From Sulfurimonas aquatica (lineage in GTDB: Bacteria > Campylobacterota > Campylobacteria > Campylobacterales > Sulfurimonadaceae): DNA of 64,000 nucleotides. A program made the position numbers and the translations under genes. How positions within the stretch are numbered: the stretch's first letter is position 1; each line of letters begins with the position of its first letter. Below are positions 31,333 through 41,050 of this stretch, piece after piece. The notes below the pieces were generated by a model. It made no database searches and was not told the DNA's origin. It saw only the letters and a program-made list of their open reading frames with translations. Location: NCBI RefSeq assembly GCF_017357825.1, contig NZ_CP046072.1, forward strand, positions 2,699,159 through 2,763,158. The letters are read 5' to 3'.

Positions 31333-32817
31333 ATGAAAACAGTAAATATTAGAGTATTTTTCTCTGTAATGTTTCTTATTCCTCTCTCAAGTGCTTTATT
31401 CCTAAGTGCTTGCTGTGAAAATCAATCATTCGACAACTTTCCCACAGAAAACCTACCTAGAACAATAGCTTATACCGTACAAGTAGCTGATGATAATGTC
31501 ATTGATGCAACAGTTCAAGCAAATGCATGTGACAATGGAGTAGAAGTTGGCAATGGCATTTATAAACTCATGTGCTCATCTAAGCCAACCCTTATTAGAG
31601 CTAGTGGTGGCTACTATCTAGATGGAAATAGCACACATACTATAGATATCCCCCTACAACTTAATACCACCTATTTAGAAGAGGGAAATGACCTCGTACT
31701 TACTCCTGCTACTACAATGGTATCAAGCCTTACAGATAAAGAGGATATAGAGGCTTTTGCTCTGTCAATTGGTCTTGATTTGAATACTATTTATGGATTA
31801 CCAACCGTTTATTCTCAAGAACTCTACAGGTATCTCAACCTCATAAATACTCTTGCTGCAGAGAATGGAATAAGTGATATAGCGGCATTTAGAAATTTCG
31901 CTGTTGATAAAATAAAATCTAAAGGCCCTGTTCTCACATTTGCACAAGCTCTCACTAATATTAAAGATGCCATAGCGGAGTTAACAAATAACACAGATTT
32001 AATCACTGCATTTACATTTGGTCTCGAAGGGTTTAAAAAAGAGTTCAATGATATTAATGTAACGGACATCAGTGCATCTCTCAAAAAATATGCACTTGCT
32101 CAAAATGATGTGGTTTTTACTGGATACATATATGATAAACTGATTCCAGGTGCTACAATTACTGCTTCTTTAAATGGTGTCATTTTAAAGAGTGTCGTAG
32201 CGGATGCAAATGGAAAGTGGAAAATAGAACTAGATTTATCTGGCTTTAGCGATACTTCCCTTATTATTTTTACCGCAGTCTTTCCAAAACTTAATGGAAA
32301 AACTGACATTGAGTTTAAATCAATGATTAGCGCAGGTGAAATAGGTAATTCAAAGAAAGTAAACCTTATCGACAATTCTAGTTTAGCACTCTCGAATGTT
32401 ACAACTGCAGAGTATGTTTTAGTAGAAAAAGCTATCGCAGATAAAAACTCATCAACTTGGACTTCTCAACAGATTGTTCAAACCAAAAAAGATGTAAAAG
32501 AAAATCAAGCTGCATTGTTACTCGATTTATCCGCTGCAATTAAAGTTATTGTCGATACCAACATATCAGTCCCTGAAAACACATTGGCATTTGCTCAAAA
32601 AATACTCAAAGAGAGTCAAGTAACTACGAATACTCTTGTTATCTCCTTTGATGATTATAACAGTACTGTTCAAGCTGATATAGGCACTCAATTACCAATA
32701 CAAAGAATAGCAATACAAGAAGATATAGTACTTAATGCTCAGACCATTATTGAAGTTAAAGAAGAAGTAATTATTGAAGAGCCAGTAGTACCTACAGGTG
32801 CTATAGGTGAAAACTAA
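31333..32817 (+). CDS. Lipoprotein of unknown function with an Ig-like/carboxypeptidase-regulatory-type domain
   Basis: A 494-residue exported protein whose signal ends in the lipobox LSAC (cysteine at about 27), so it is anchored in a membrane after LspA cleavage. The next residue is also cysteine. Residues about 255-305 (VFTGYIYDKLIPGATITASL, then DANGKWKIEL) look like a small beta-sandwich domain of the carboxypeptidase-regulatory type. The C-terminus is rich in valine, isoleucine and glutamate with EEPVVPTG. It is followed after 12 bases by a beta-barrel-like gene, suggesting a functional pair. No homologous function is recognised. Confidence 0.75.
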   Translation: MKTVNIRVFFSVMFLIPLSSALFLSACCENQSFDNFPTENLPRTIAYTVQVADDNVIDATVQANACDNGVEVGNGIYKLMCSSKPTLIRASGGYYLDGNSTHTIDIPLQLNTTYLEEGNDLVLTPATTMVSSLTDKEDIEAFALSIGLDLNTIYGLPTVYSQELYRYLNLINTLAAENGISDIAAFRNFAVDKIKSKGPVLTFAQALTNIKDAIAELTNNTDLITAFTFGLEGFKKEFNDINVTDISASLKKYALAQNDVVFTGYIYDKLIPGATITASLNGVILKSVVADANGKWKIELDLSGFSDTSLIIFTAVFPKLNGKTDIEFKSMISAGEIGNSKKVNLIDNSSLALSNVTTAEYVLVEKAIADKNSSTWTSQQIVQTKKDVKENQAALLLDLSAAIKVIVDTNISVPENTLAFAQKILKESQVTTNTLVISFDDYNSTVQADIGTQLPIQRIAIQEDIVLNAQTIIEVKEEVIIEEPVVPTGAIGEN

Positions 32818-32829
32818 AAGGACCATAAG

Positions 32830-33648
32830 ATGAAAAAAATAAGAATTATATTACTAGTTACACTGCTTCTAAATATTACGATTTTAAATGCTGACACACA
32901 ATTAGATTTACGCAAACAAAATGGCTATAGTTATTTCACCGCATCCACACAATGCATGAACTTTAGTACGGACTACACTACGGTTAGTGGAGATAATATT
33001 TCCACAAATGCTAGCTCAAACAATCAAGTTTATAGCACAGGATCTATTTTTAATCTAAATAATAAATTTGCCTTCTCGACTGAGGTAACTACAACTCTTT
33101 TCCCTCAACGCGCATATGAGCAAACATCCATAAATGGTGTTTTGTCACAAAAAAATTATGCAGATATGATGAATAATTCACTTCAAGGACTTGGCCACTA
33201 TAAATTTAGCGATGAGCATAGGGTAGTTTTTGGTTCTCTGTATAATATAAGTAGCTGGAAACGCTATAAGTTTATAGCTCCCTCTGGACCTGAGTCAACA
33301 TCTAATGTTATAGAACAAAGATCAATGACATTAGCTTTACAGATTGGCTACTGGTACGAAGACTATTTCTTAGAAGATTCAAAATTGCACCTTAGCTTTC
33401 GATCATTAGTCGGCTTACCAATTTGGGGTACAACTGAAAACACTTCTGATGATGTTGTATTCTCAAATAGAGGAGGATACAATGTCGACATTGTTTTAAA
33501 TATTGGCTACCCTCTATATGACAATAAAGAGTATGGATTAATGCTTGGATACTCAGAAATAAATAGAGATTCAGCACGAGAAGGTACTATAATCGTACCT
33601 AAAGGAAATATCCAAAATACATCTATAGGTCTTTATGTGGCATTTTAG
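32830..33648 (+). CDS. Probable outer-membrane beta-barrel protein
   Basis: A 272-residue protein with a signal peptide (IILLVTLLLNITILNA). Alternating hydrophobic and aromatic strands run through the mature part, and the chain ends SIGLYVAF with a terminal phenylalanine as in outer-membrane barrels. It is probably co-transcribed with the lipoprotein gene 12 bases upstream. It has no recognisable named family. A tentative reading is an OmpA-like or porin-like 10-12 strand barrel. Confidence 0.7.
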   Translation: MKKIRIILLVTLLLNITILNADTQLDLRKQNGYSYFTASTQCMNFSTDYTTVSGDNISTNASSNNQVYSTGSIFNLNNKFAFSTEVTTTLFPQRAYEQTSINGVLSQKNYADMMNNSLQGLGHYKFSDEHRVVFGSLYNISSWKRYKFIAPSGPESTSNVIEQRSMTLALQIGYWYEDYFLEDSKLHLSFRSLVGLPIWGTTENTSDDVVFSNRGGYNVDIVLNIGYPLYDNKEYGLMLGYSEINRDSAREGTIIVPKGNIQNTSIGLYVAF

Positions 33649-33696
33649 AGTTATGATAGGATACTCAATTTACAATTTATCGCTACAATAGATAAT

Positions 33697-35286
33697 ATGA
33701 TGCAAACACTCAACAAACAAGAACTTTTCAATCTTCTCTCTTCGCGTTTTGATTCGCAAGAGAAGAGACTCTCACAGATTCCGGACCCAGCTCTACTTCA
33801 AGACGCTTCAAAGGCCGCTAAAAAAATAGCGGATGCCATAAGAGAAAACAAGAAAATCACTCTTGTTGGTGATTACGATGTTGATGGTGTTAGCTCGACC
33901 GCCATAATGGTTGATTTTTTTAGACAGATTCCTTATCCTCTTGAGGCGATCATTCCAAATCGTTTTCGTGATGGTTATGGCGTTAGTCCAAATGTGTTAG
34001 AGAGAATAGATGCGGACTTAGTTATAACGGTAGACAATGGTATCTCAGCCGTTGGAGCAGCTCAGATATGTAAAGAGAGAGGCATAGAGCTTATCATTAC
34101 AGATCATCATACTCCTGGAGATATACTTCCTGAAGCTTTTGCTATCGTTGATCCTAAACTCTCTTCTTGTGAGTACCCATTTACAGAGATATGTGGAGCA
34201 CAGGTTGCTTGGCTATTACTTGCTCTAATCAAACGCGAGCTCTCCCTTAAAATAGACATGAAGCAGTTTTTAGACATTTTAGCTATCGCTATCATTGCAG
34301 ACATAATGCCACTCATAGACATTAACCGCACTATAGTCAAAGAAGGTCTAAAGCTTATTGAGAGTTCAAATAGACCCGCTTCTATAATCATCCGAGACTT
34401 TTTAAACAAATCTAATATCACTTCAGAAGACATAGGCTTTCAGATTGCTCCGCGTTTAAACTCTGCTGGTCGTCTTGAAGATGCTTCTATCGCGTTAGAG
34501 TTTTACACAGCTACAGATACAAACAAAGCCTACAAGCAGTTTGAACTCCTAGGTAAGCTTAATGAGCTTAGAAAAGAGACGGAAGCAAAAACGACAAAAG
34601 AAGCTATCGAGATGGTTGAGAGTTTTGATGCCCTACCTCATGTCATAGTTGTAGCAGGAAAAGGATGGCACGAAGGCGTTGTCGGAATAGTAGCCGCAAG
34701 ACTTGTAGATAAATTTGGCAGACCTGCGATTGTCCTTAGTATAGAAGAAGGGTTTGCAAAAGGGAGTGCCCGAAGCATTGGCGAGGTAAATATTTATGAG
34801 CTAATCAAAGAGAATAAATCTTACTTAAGTAAATTTGGCGGACATAAAATGGCTGCTGGAATGGGTCTAGAAGAAGAGAACATATCAACTTTTAGGGATG
34901 CTCTAAACGTTACTGCTTCACAACTAGACCCTAAAGACTTCATCCCAACCGAGCAAGTAAGTGGAATCCTACAGATGGAAGATGTTGATCTTGAGTTACT
35001 CTCACTTCTAGAAAACTTTGAACCCTATGGAGAAGCAAATCCAAGACCTAGTTTTCTTCTTAAAAATGCGCAAGTAGTAAACATAAAACTAATGGGTGCA
35101 GATAAGTCACACTCTAGGATTGAAGTAAAACAGCATCAAGATAGTAGTAAAACTATAGAACTTATTGCATTTAGAACAGTCTTTGAGATGCCTCACGATA
35201 AAAAGATAAGCTGTAGCTACACTGTAAATAAAAATGAGTTTAACTCCAGAATCACTCCTCAACTTCTTATTAATTCAATATACTAA
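33697..35286 (+). CDS. recJ: Single-strand-specific exonuclease RecJ
   Basis: 5'-to-3' single-strand DNA exonuclease of recombination and mismatch repair. It has the DHH phosphoesterase motifs DYDVDGVSS, VDNGIS and ITDHHTPG. The DHHA1 domain carries GGHKMAAG. It has 529 residues with a C-terminal OB-like region, somewhat shorter than E. coli RecJ but typical for this phylum. ATG at 33697 has little Shine-Dalgarno; it may be partly coupled to the upstream operon. Confidence 0.93.
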   Translation: MMQTLNKQELFNLLSSRFDSQEKRLSQIPDPALLQDASKAAKKIADAIRENKKITLVGDYDVDGVSSTAIMVDFFRQIPYPLEAIIPNRFRDGYGVSPNVLERIDADLVITVDNGISAVGAAQICKERGIELIITDHHTPGDILPEAFAIVDPKLSSCEYPFTEICGAQVAWLLLALIKRELSLKIDMKQFLDILAIAIIADIMPLIDINRTIVKEGLKLIESSNRPASIIIRDFLNKSNITSEDIGFQIAPRLNSAGRLEDASIALEFYTATDTNKAYKQFELLGKLNELRKETEAKTTKEAIEMVESFDALPHVIVVAGKGWHEGVVGIVAARLVDKFGRPAIVLSIEEGFAKGSARSIGEVNIYELIKENKSYLSKFGGHKMAAGMGLEEENISTFRDALNVTASQLDPKDFIPTEQVSGILQMEDVDLELLSLLENFEPYGEANPRPSFLLKNAQVVNIKLMGADKSHSRIEVKQHQDSSKTIELIAFRTVFEMPHDKKISCSYTVNKNEFNSRITPQLLINSIY

Positions 35287-35372
35287 AAAAACTCTTGAGA
35301 GTGCTTGTTCACAATTTCATCACATTTAGTTTCTCTTTTTAGTTTCTCTTAGATATACTAAATCTTTAGAGC

Positions 35373-35378
35373 TATAAT
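35373..35378 (+). promoter_or_regulatory. -10 element of sqr
   Basis: TATAAT 43 bases before the sqr start, with CAGGAG as the ribosome site. No -35 is visible. Confidence 0.5.
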
Positions 35379-35420
35379 TAAGTATCCATTATGTAAAATA
35401 TAAGCAAACAGGAGTTTCAA

Positions 35421-36848
35421 ATGAAAAATAATATTTTTGAAGATTTAAAACAAAAAGTAGATTCTGATAAGAGTCATATGTCACGTCGTGATGCCTTAAA
35501 GTTTATGGGAATCTCTCCGATTGCAGCATCAGTTCTAGCAACTACTACTACATCTTCAGTTGCAAATGCAAGTGAAGATGTTCAAGGTAAAATTGTTATT
35601 GTTGGTGGTGGAGCTGGTGGAATAATGGCACTCTCTCGCCTTAGTAGTACTATTAAAAATCCAGATATTACTATCATTGCTCCAAATGAAGTTCACCTCT
35701 ATCAGCCTGGTCAAGTCTTTGTTGGTGCTGGTGAGATGAAAGTTGAAGATCTCAAAATTGATAACAACAACTATATAGACCAAGACAAAGTAACTTGGGT
35801 TAAAGATGAAGTTGCTACATTCGATGCAGATAACAACTTAGTTGTAACGCGAGCAGGCAAAGAGATAAAGTATGATGTTTTAGTTGTGGCTTCAGGTATA
35901 CAGTACCATTATGAGCAAATCAAGGGTCTTAAAGAAGAGGACATTGGAACAAATGGTATAACAAGTGTTTATCTTAGTGACTTAGAAAAAGGTACAGCCG
36001 TAGGTGCGACTGCTACTTGGGATTGGTTTAACGAGCTCAAAGAAGCTGCAAAAACTAAAAAACCAAAAGTTATATACACACAACCAAACACTCCTATAAA
36101 ATGTGGTGGAGCACCTCAAAAGATGCTCTATCTAAGTGCTGACTTCCTTAAACAAGATGGATTAAGTGCAGAGTACAGTTTTGTAAGTAGTAAAAAAGAG
36201 CTCTTTCACCTACCAGAAGTTGATAAGGCACTCCATGAAGTACAATCTGGATACGACAAGATTACAAGTATGTTTAAACATCACCTCAACTCAATAGATG
36301 TAAAAGCTAAAAAAGCTACATTTATTCATGCATATGAAAAAGAGGTTTATGATGAAGATATGGAAGAGACTGAAGTTGTAAGTTTTGCAGACAAAGTTGT
36401 TATGGACTATGATTTTATTCATATCGTTCCACCGATGAGTCCTGTGGATTCAGTTGTAAAATCCAAGCTTATAAATGATGCTGGCTGGTTAGATGTAGAT
36501 AAAAATAGCCTTCAACATAAACGCTATAAAAATGTATTTGGTATTGGTGATGTATGTGGTATCCCAATGGGTAAAACTGGTGGGTCTGCTCGTCACCACG
36601 GTCCAATTTTAGTAGATAATATTATCTCTTTTATGAAAAAAGAGGAACCTAAAGCTATATTTGATGGCTACACTGTTTGTCCTATCAAAACTCAGTACGG
36701 TAAGATTATGATGGCCGAGTTTAATTATGATGGACCAGCTCCAAGTTTTCCACTAGCTATCGACCAATCAAGATGGGTTTGGTGGGCATTTGACTTGTAT
36801 ATGCTAAAACCTATGTACCAGTACCTAATGCTACCAGGCAGAATGTAG
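35421..36848 (+). CDS. sqr: Sulfide:quinone oxidoreductase, type II-like, Tat-exported
   Basis: FAD enzyme that oxidises sulfide and feeds electrons to the quinone pool. The Tat signal SRRDALKFM (21-29) is followed by a hydrophobic stretch, so it acts on the periplasmic side. The FAD motif is VGGGAGG (61-67). Redox cysteines are C228 (PIKCGGAPQK) and C420 (YTVCPIK), and HIVPPMSP and GIGDVCG complete the type II (SQOR-like) pattern. The aromatic C-terminal stretch (WVWWAFD, LMLPG) fits the membrane-binding end. It is the clearest sulfur-oxidation gene in the window and the basis for the lifestyle inference. Confidence 0.9.
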   Translation: MKNNIFEDLKQKVDSDKSHMSRRDALKFMGISPIAASVLATTTTSSVANASEDVQGKIVIVGGGAGGIMALSRLSSTIKNPDITIIAPNEVHLYQPGQVFVGAGEMKVEDLKIDNNNYIDQDKVTWVKDEVATFDADNNLVVTRAGKEIKYDVLVVASGIQYHYEQIKGLKEEDIGTNGITSVYLSDLEKGTAVGATATWDWFNELKEAAKTKKPKVIYTQPNTPIKCGGAPQKMLYLSADFLKQDGLSAEYSFVSSKKELFHLPEVDKALHEVQSGYDKITSMFKHHLNSIDVKAKKATFIHAYEKEVYDEDMEETEVVSFADKVVMDYDFIHIVPPMSPVDSVVKSKLINDAGWLDVDKNSLQHKRYKNVFGIGDVCGIPMGKTGGSARHHGPILVDNIISFMKKEEPKAIFDGYTVCPIKTQYGKIMMAEFNYDGPAPSFPLAIDQSRWVWWAFDLYMLKPMYQYLMLPGRM

Positions 36849-36871
36849 TATTAGGTAGATGACCCACATAG

Positions 36872-39010
36872 ATGTTTGAGAGAGAAAACTGTACTAAAGC
36901 CCGCTCAGAAGTAACTGCTTTTAGTGTCTTAAAAGATGATAGAGTGGCATTTAGTACACAAGTACATGGTGCTAAAATATTTTCATCCATCAGCTGTAGT
37001 TCTATTAAAAATCTCTCCATAGAACTACTTGGCTATCAGACAACTGCGGTGGCGTTTAGTACAGAGTACGACCTACTTGCCTTTGCTAACTCAAATACTA
37101 TCTATGTAATTAACACTAACAACAAAGAGCTCCTCCAAACCATACATACTAACGATGGAATCATCGAACTTATCTCTTTTGTTCCCAACTCAATGTATCT
37201 CGTAGCAGGAACAAAACAGGGTCGCGTTCTTCAGTATAGATATGATGGACGCTCACAACTCTCAAGAATATGCTCTTTTGGGCATGGTTCCAAGTCCACT
37301 GGAAGACTGAAAAATAACTATGTAAGCGCCTTTGCTTCAAATGATGAGTACTTCGCGTTTAGTGGTTTTGGTGGGATAATCACCGTTCTGAAGATGCACT
37401 CACTTGCAAATAAACATAGTATCGAATCCTCCTATGTAAGAATAAACGCCCTATGTTTTTTAGATGGCTACAGACTAGTGAGTGGAAATGTTGATGGACT
37501 CATACAGATTCACTCTCTTATAAATATAGACGAGTGTAAAAATATTGACACGCCCTTTATTAACATCAAGCAGATTTTAGTTATGCCAAATCCAAAGTAT
37601 ATTATGGTTTGTGCCGAATCTAAAAATCTTATCATTATAGATACCCACACTGCTAAAGTTGTAAGTAGAAACTATCTCAGCTTTGAATCAGATGTAGCAA
37701 GGATAGCGCTTACCTTAGATAATCATCTCCTTGTTGTACTAGAAAACAATCTTATAGAGAAAATACAACTACCCTCTAAAGAGCTTATCAAGGAGCACCT
37801 TGTAAATAATGAACTCCACAAAGCTTACGAAATAATAGAGAATGACCCTATGCTAGAGGGAACACGTGAATATAAACGCGTTGAAGTACTATATGATAAA
37901 CTCTATACTCAAGCAATAACCTCTCTCATAAACGGTAATGCTAAAGAAGCAAGAGAACTGCTTGCTATGTTTAATGAGTTAGAGAGTAAAAAAGATGATA
38001 TAAAGCAGATGTTTAAAGCTTTTGAATACTATCCAAGGTTTAAGACACTTTATCTTGAGAAGAAGTATGCCCTAGCCTATGCAATGTCGGATAAGCATCC
38101 TGTGCTACAACATACGATGCAGTATCAAAAAATGGAAGAGGTGTATAATGAAAACTTCTCCTTCGCACAAAAACAGATACTTAGAGGCAGACTTGATGTT
38201 GCTAAAGAGATTCTTATGCCATATACTACCGTGGCATCAAAAAAAGATACTATAAAAATAGTACTTCGATACTCTAGTGAGTATATTGCTCTCTTAAAAG
38301 CGATAACTCAAAAGGACTTTATAGAGGCCGAGGAGATTGTGAAGAGAAATAAACAACTTTCAAAACTTCCTATGTATGATTCTTTTAAAAATGCAACAGA
38401 CAATGCGTTGATACAAGTCCAAGAGTTAATACATGAGGGTGAAATCGATCTTGCCATCAAGCATATCAAACAGCTAATGAAAAACCCAACACTCAAAGAG
38501 AAACTTCAAGCACTCTATAGGGAGTGCATGATAGTAAGAAAACTAGAACAGACTTATGAGAAAAAAGAGTTTAGAGAGTGTTATGAGATTATGGACAGAA
38601 GTGTTTTTTTAGGCAACCTGGAGCTTAGTGAGCAGTTAGAGATTCACTGGGCTAAGCTGATGAATGAGTGTGAGGAACATGCTCTTAAAGGTGATCTAAA
38701 AAGTATTAAAAAAGTTTTAGGCGATTTAATACTTGTAAAATCACGTGTAAATAAAATAGGCGATCTCATTCGCGTTAGCTTTCATACTAAAATAAAATTT
38801 TTAATGGCAAAAAAGAGTTTTGGAGCTGCTGAGAGTATCATCTACTCTTACATAGATATCTTTGGAACAGATAGAGAGGCTCTTGTCCTTATGAAAACAT
38901 ACGAGAAAGCATCAAATAAAAAACTAGCCATTACAAGCACTCAGATAGAAAGAGTACCAAGAAACCATTGGCTTAGTTCCCCTATGATAGTTGAGCAGGA
39001 GAAGATTTAG
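36872..39010 (+). CDS. WD40-type beta-propeller plus alpha-solenoid protein of unknown function
   Basis: A 712-residue protein, no signal peptide or membrane helix. Residues 1-300 have the four-strand rhythm of WD40 blades (for example FSTQVHGAKIFSS, FANSNTIYVINTNNKELLQ, FSGFGGIITVLKM and LVSGNVDGLIQI). Residues about 305-690 are helical repeats with paired charged helices, many of the form KEARELL, KEILM and EAEEIVK. The propeller-then-solenoid order is that of eukaryotic coat proteins, but a convergent scaffold is equally possible. It starts 24 bases after sqr, with weak ribosome-site support, and its end overlaps the convergent fliI by 29 bases. Confidence 0.8.
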   Translation: MFERENCTKARSEVTAFSVLKDDRVAFSTQVHGAKIFSSISCSSIKNLSIELLGYQTTAVAFSTEYDLLAFANSNTIYVINTNNKELLQTIHTNDGIIELISFVPNSMYLVAGTKQGRVLQYRYDGRSQLSRICSFGHGSKSTGRLKNNYVSAFASNDEYFAFSGFGGIITVLKMHSLANKHSIESSYVRINALCFLDGYRLVSGNVDGLIQIHSLINIDECKNIDTPFINIKQILVMPNPKYIMVCAESKNLIIIDTHTAKVVSRNYLSFESDVARIALTLDNHLLVVLENNLIEKIQLPSKELIKEHLVNNELHKAYEIIENDPMLEGTREYKRVEVLYDKLYTQAITSLINGNAKEARELLAMFNELESKKDDIKQMFKAFEYYPRFKTLYLEKKYALAYAMSDKHPVLQHTMQYQKMEEVYNENFSFAQKQILRGRLDVAKEILMPYTTVASKKDTIKIVLRYSSEYIALLKAITQKDFIEAEEIVKRNKQLSKLPMYDSFKNATDNALIQVQELIHEGEIDLAIKHIKQLMKNPTLKEKLQALYRECMIVRKLEQTYEKKEFRECYEIMDRSVFLGNLELSEQLEIHWAKLMNECEEHALKGDLKSIKKVLGDLILVKSRVNKIGDLIRVSFHTKIKFLMAKKSFGAAESIIYSYIDIFGTDREALVLMKTYEKASNKKLAITSTQIERVPRNHWLSSPMIVEQEKI

Positions 39011-40313
39011 CACCCATCATCTCTACTAAGTTATTAGAAGTATCTTCAAAACTCTCTTTTATTCTTGCACCTTGAGAGATAAACTTCTGCATCGCATCTT
39101 TTTTATTTATAGCCTCATCAAGTTCAGGGTCAGTCCCTTTTGTGTACGCGCCAATGCGTATAAGTGTTTCATTCTCTTTTAAAAGTGTATAGAGCCTTCT
39201 AAAACGCATCACTGCACGGAAATGCTCTTGAGATATGATGTCGTTCATTACTCTTGATGCTGAGTTTAAAATATGTACTGGAGGATAGATACCAAAGTCT
39301 GTCATCTCACGCGAAAGTACTATGTGGCCATCTAAGATTGAACGCGATTGATCAGCGATAGGATCACTCATATCATCCCCTTCTATTAAGACTGTAAAAA
39401 AAGCGGTAATAGACCCCTTACCTTTCTCTTTTCCAGCACGTTCCATCAGTTGTGGCAGAAGTGTTAAGGATGATGGTGGATACCCTTTTGAAGTTGGTGG
39501 CTCACCAAGGGCTAGACCAATCTCGCGTTGTGCCATAGCAAAACGGGTAACAGAATCCATAATAAAAAGAACATCTTTACCTTGGTCTTTGAAGTGCTCA
39601 GCTACACTCATAGCGGCAAACGCACCATACTTTCGCATAAGAGGAGAGTCATCTGACGTTGCAACTATAATAACAGTATTTTCAAGGTTACCACCCAAGT
39701 TTTTCTCTATAAACTCAGGGACCTCACGTCCTCTCTCACCAATGAGTGCTACAACTTTTATGGGAGCATCAGAACCGCGGACAATCATACCCATAAGAGT
39801 AGACTTCCCTACCCCACTTCCAGCAAAGATTCCAAGTTTTTGTCCCTTACCGCATGTCAGTAGTCCATCTATGCTCTTAACGCCAACACTAAAGACCTCA
39901 TCTATCATTCCGCGTTTCATCGCAGCTATGGGAGACTTTATGATTGGGACGAGTTTAGTATTATGGATACTTCCTCTATCATCAATCGGCCTCATAAATG
40001 GATCAACAACGCGACCCAAAAGTTCATCGCCAACAGGAATATTTAGCCCAGCAGAGTCTAAAAAAACTTTATCGCCTGATCGAAACCCCTCTACAAAACT
40101 AAATGGAGTTATAAAAAATGTAGGACCATCTATCTCTGTAACCATACCTACAGTCTCAAGAGCACTATCCTCTGAGACTATTTTAACCATATCACTTATA
40201 CTGACTCTCAAGCCCTTTGCAGTAATGACTGTGGCATTTATCTTCACCACCTGACCAAATGATACGGAGTGGCTTTTTGCTGAGATTCTTGTCTTAAGTG
40301 AGGAGAAGGGCAT
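38982..40313 (-). CDS. fliI: Flagellum-specific ATPase FliI
   Basis: ATPase of the flagellar type III export apparatus. Walker A is GIFAGSGVGKST, Walker B is in VLFIMDSVTRFAMA, and LGEPPTSKGYPPS is conserved. The 443-residue length fits. It is three bases from folE, so the two form one leftward transcript. The 3' end overlaps the propeller-solenoid gene by 29 bases on the other strand. Confidence 0.95.
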   Translation of the reverse strand: MPFSSLKTRISAKSHSVSFGQVVKINATVITAKGLRVSISDMVKIVSEDSALETVGMVTEIDGPTFFITPFSFVEGFRSGDKVFLDSAGLNIPVGDELLGRVVDPFMRPIDDRGSIHNTKLVPIIKSPIAAMKRGMIDEVFSVGVKSIDGLLTCGKGQKLGIFAGSGVGKSTLMGMIVRGSDAPIKVVALIGERGREVPEFIEKNLGGNLENTVIIVATSDDSPLMRKYGAFAAMSVAEHFKDQGKDVLFIMDSVTRFAMAQREIGLALGEPPTSKGYPPSSLTLLPQLMERAGKEKGKGSITAFFTVLIEGDDMSDPIADQSRSILDGHIVLSREMTDFGIYPPVHILNSASRVMNDIISQEHFRAVMRFRRLYTLLKENETLIRIGAYTKGTDPELDEAINKKDAMQKFISQGARIKESFEDTSNNLVEMMGAKSSPAQLS

Positions 40314-40316
40314 TTT

Positions 40317-40901
40317 CTAGTATCTACTAGCCGTTGGAGAGTTTATGAGAGAGAAAAACTCACTTCTTGTTTTTTCGTCTCTTTTAAAAAGACCTCGAAG
40401 GGCGGATGAAGTAGTCGTAGAGTTTATCTTCTCAACACCACGCATCTCCATACACATATGACGAGCCTGTATGACAACAGCTACTCCTTTTGGCGTGATA
40501 GTATCCATAATCGCATCGGCAATCTGCTCAGTAAGCTGCTCTTGAATCTGCATACGGCGAGCAAAAACATTTACTACACGAGGAATTTTTGAAAGACCCA
40601 CAACCTTTCCATCTGGAATATATGCAACATGCACACGCCCAATAATAGGAAGCAGATGATGCTCACAAGTAGAGTAAAACTCTATATCTTTAATAAGAAC
40701 CATCTCATCATTAGAGCTTGTAAAAAGTGCTTTTGCAAGTATCTCTTTTGGATCTTCTTTATAGCCACCATAGATAAACTCATATGCTTTTTTTACTCGC
40801 TTTGGCGTTTCAAGAAGCCCTTCACGCTCCGGATTTTCGCCTACATGAAGCATCATTGATTTTACGGCATTTTCAAATTCTAAATCTTTACTGTCTGACA
40901 T
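40317..40901 (-). CDS. folE: GTP cyclohydrolase I
   Basis: Opens GTP to 7,8-dihydroneopterin triphosphate, the entry to folate. Zinc and substrate residues are in [12 protein letters not shown] and [11 protein letters not shown]. At 194 residues it is full length. It is followed by fliI with a 3-base gap, an unusual flagellar-folate pairing that is probably just operon crowding. Confidence 0.95.
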   Translation of the reverse strand: MSDSKDLEFENAVKSMMLHVGENPEREGLLETPKRVKKAYEFIYGGYKEDPKEILAKALFTSSNDEMVLIKDIEFYSTCEHHLLPIIGRVHVAYIPDGKVVGLSKIPRVVNVFARRMQIQEQLTEQIADAIMDTITPKGVAVVIQARHMCMEMRGVEKINSTTTSSALRGLFKRDEKTRSEFFSLINSPTASRY

Positions 40902-41050
40902 TTCTAGCCTCTACTGTTTTAATAGTGTAGCATATCAATAAATAGCTGAGAAAGTGATTGAAGCTCTTAGTTATTTTTTAATGTAATCTTATTTCTAGCA
41001 ATACTATTTTCAGCTTAATTGGTATTTCTGTAATTCTACCAATAAAGAGA

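Noticed and set aside
39589..40254. 221-codon open frame antisense to fliI
   Set aside because: Mirror of fliI codon bias; composition not protein-like (Ser/Pro/Thr runs) and no ribosome site.
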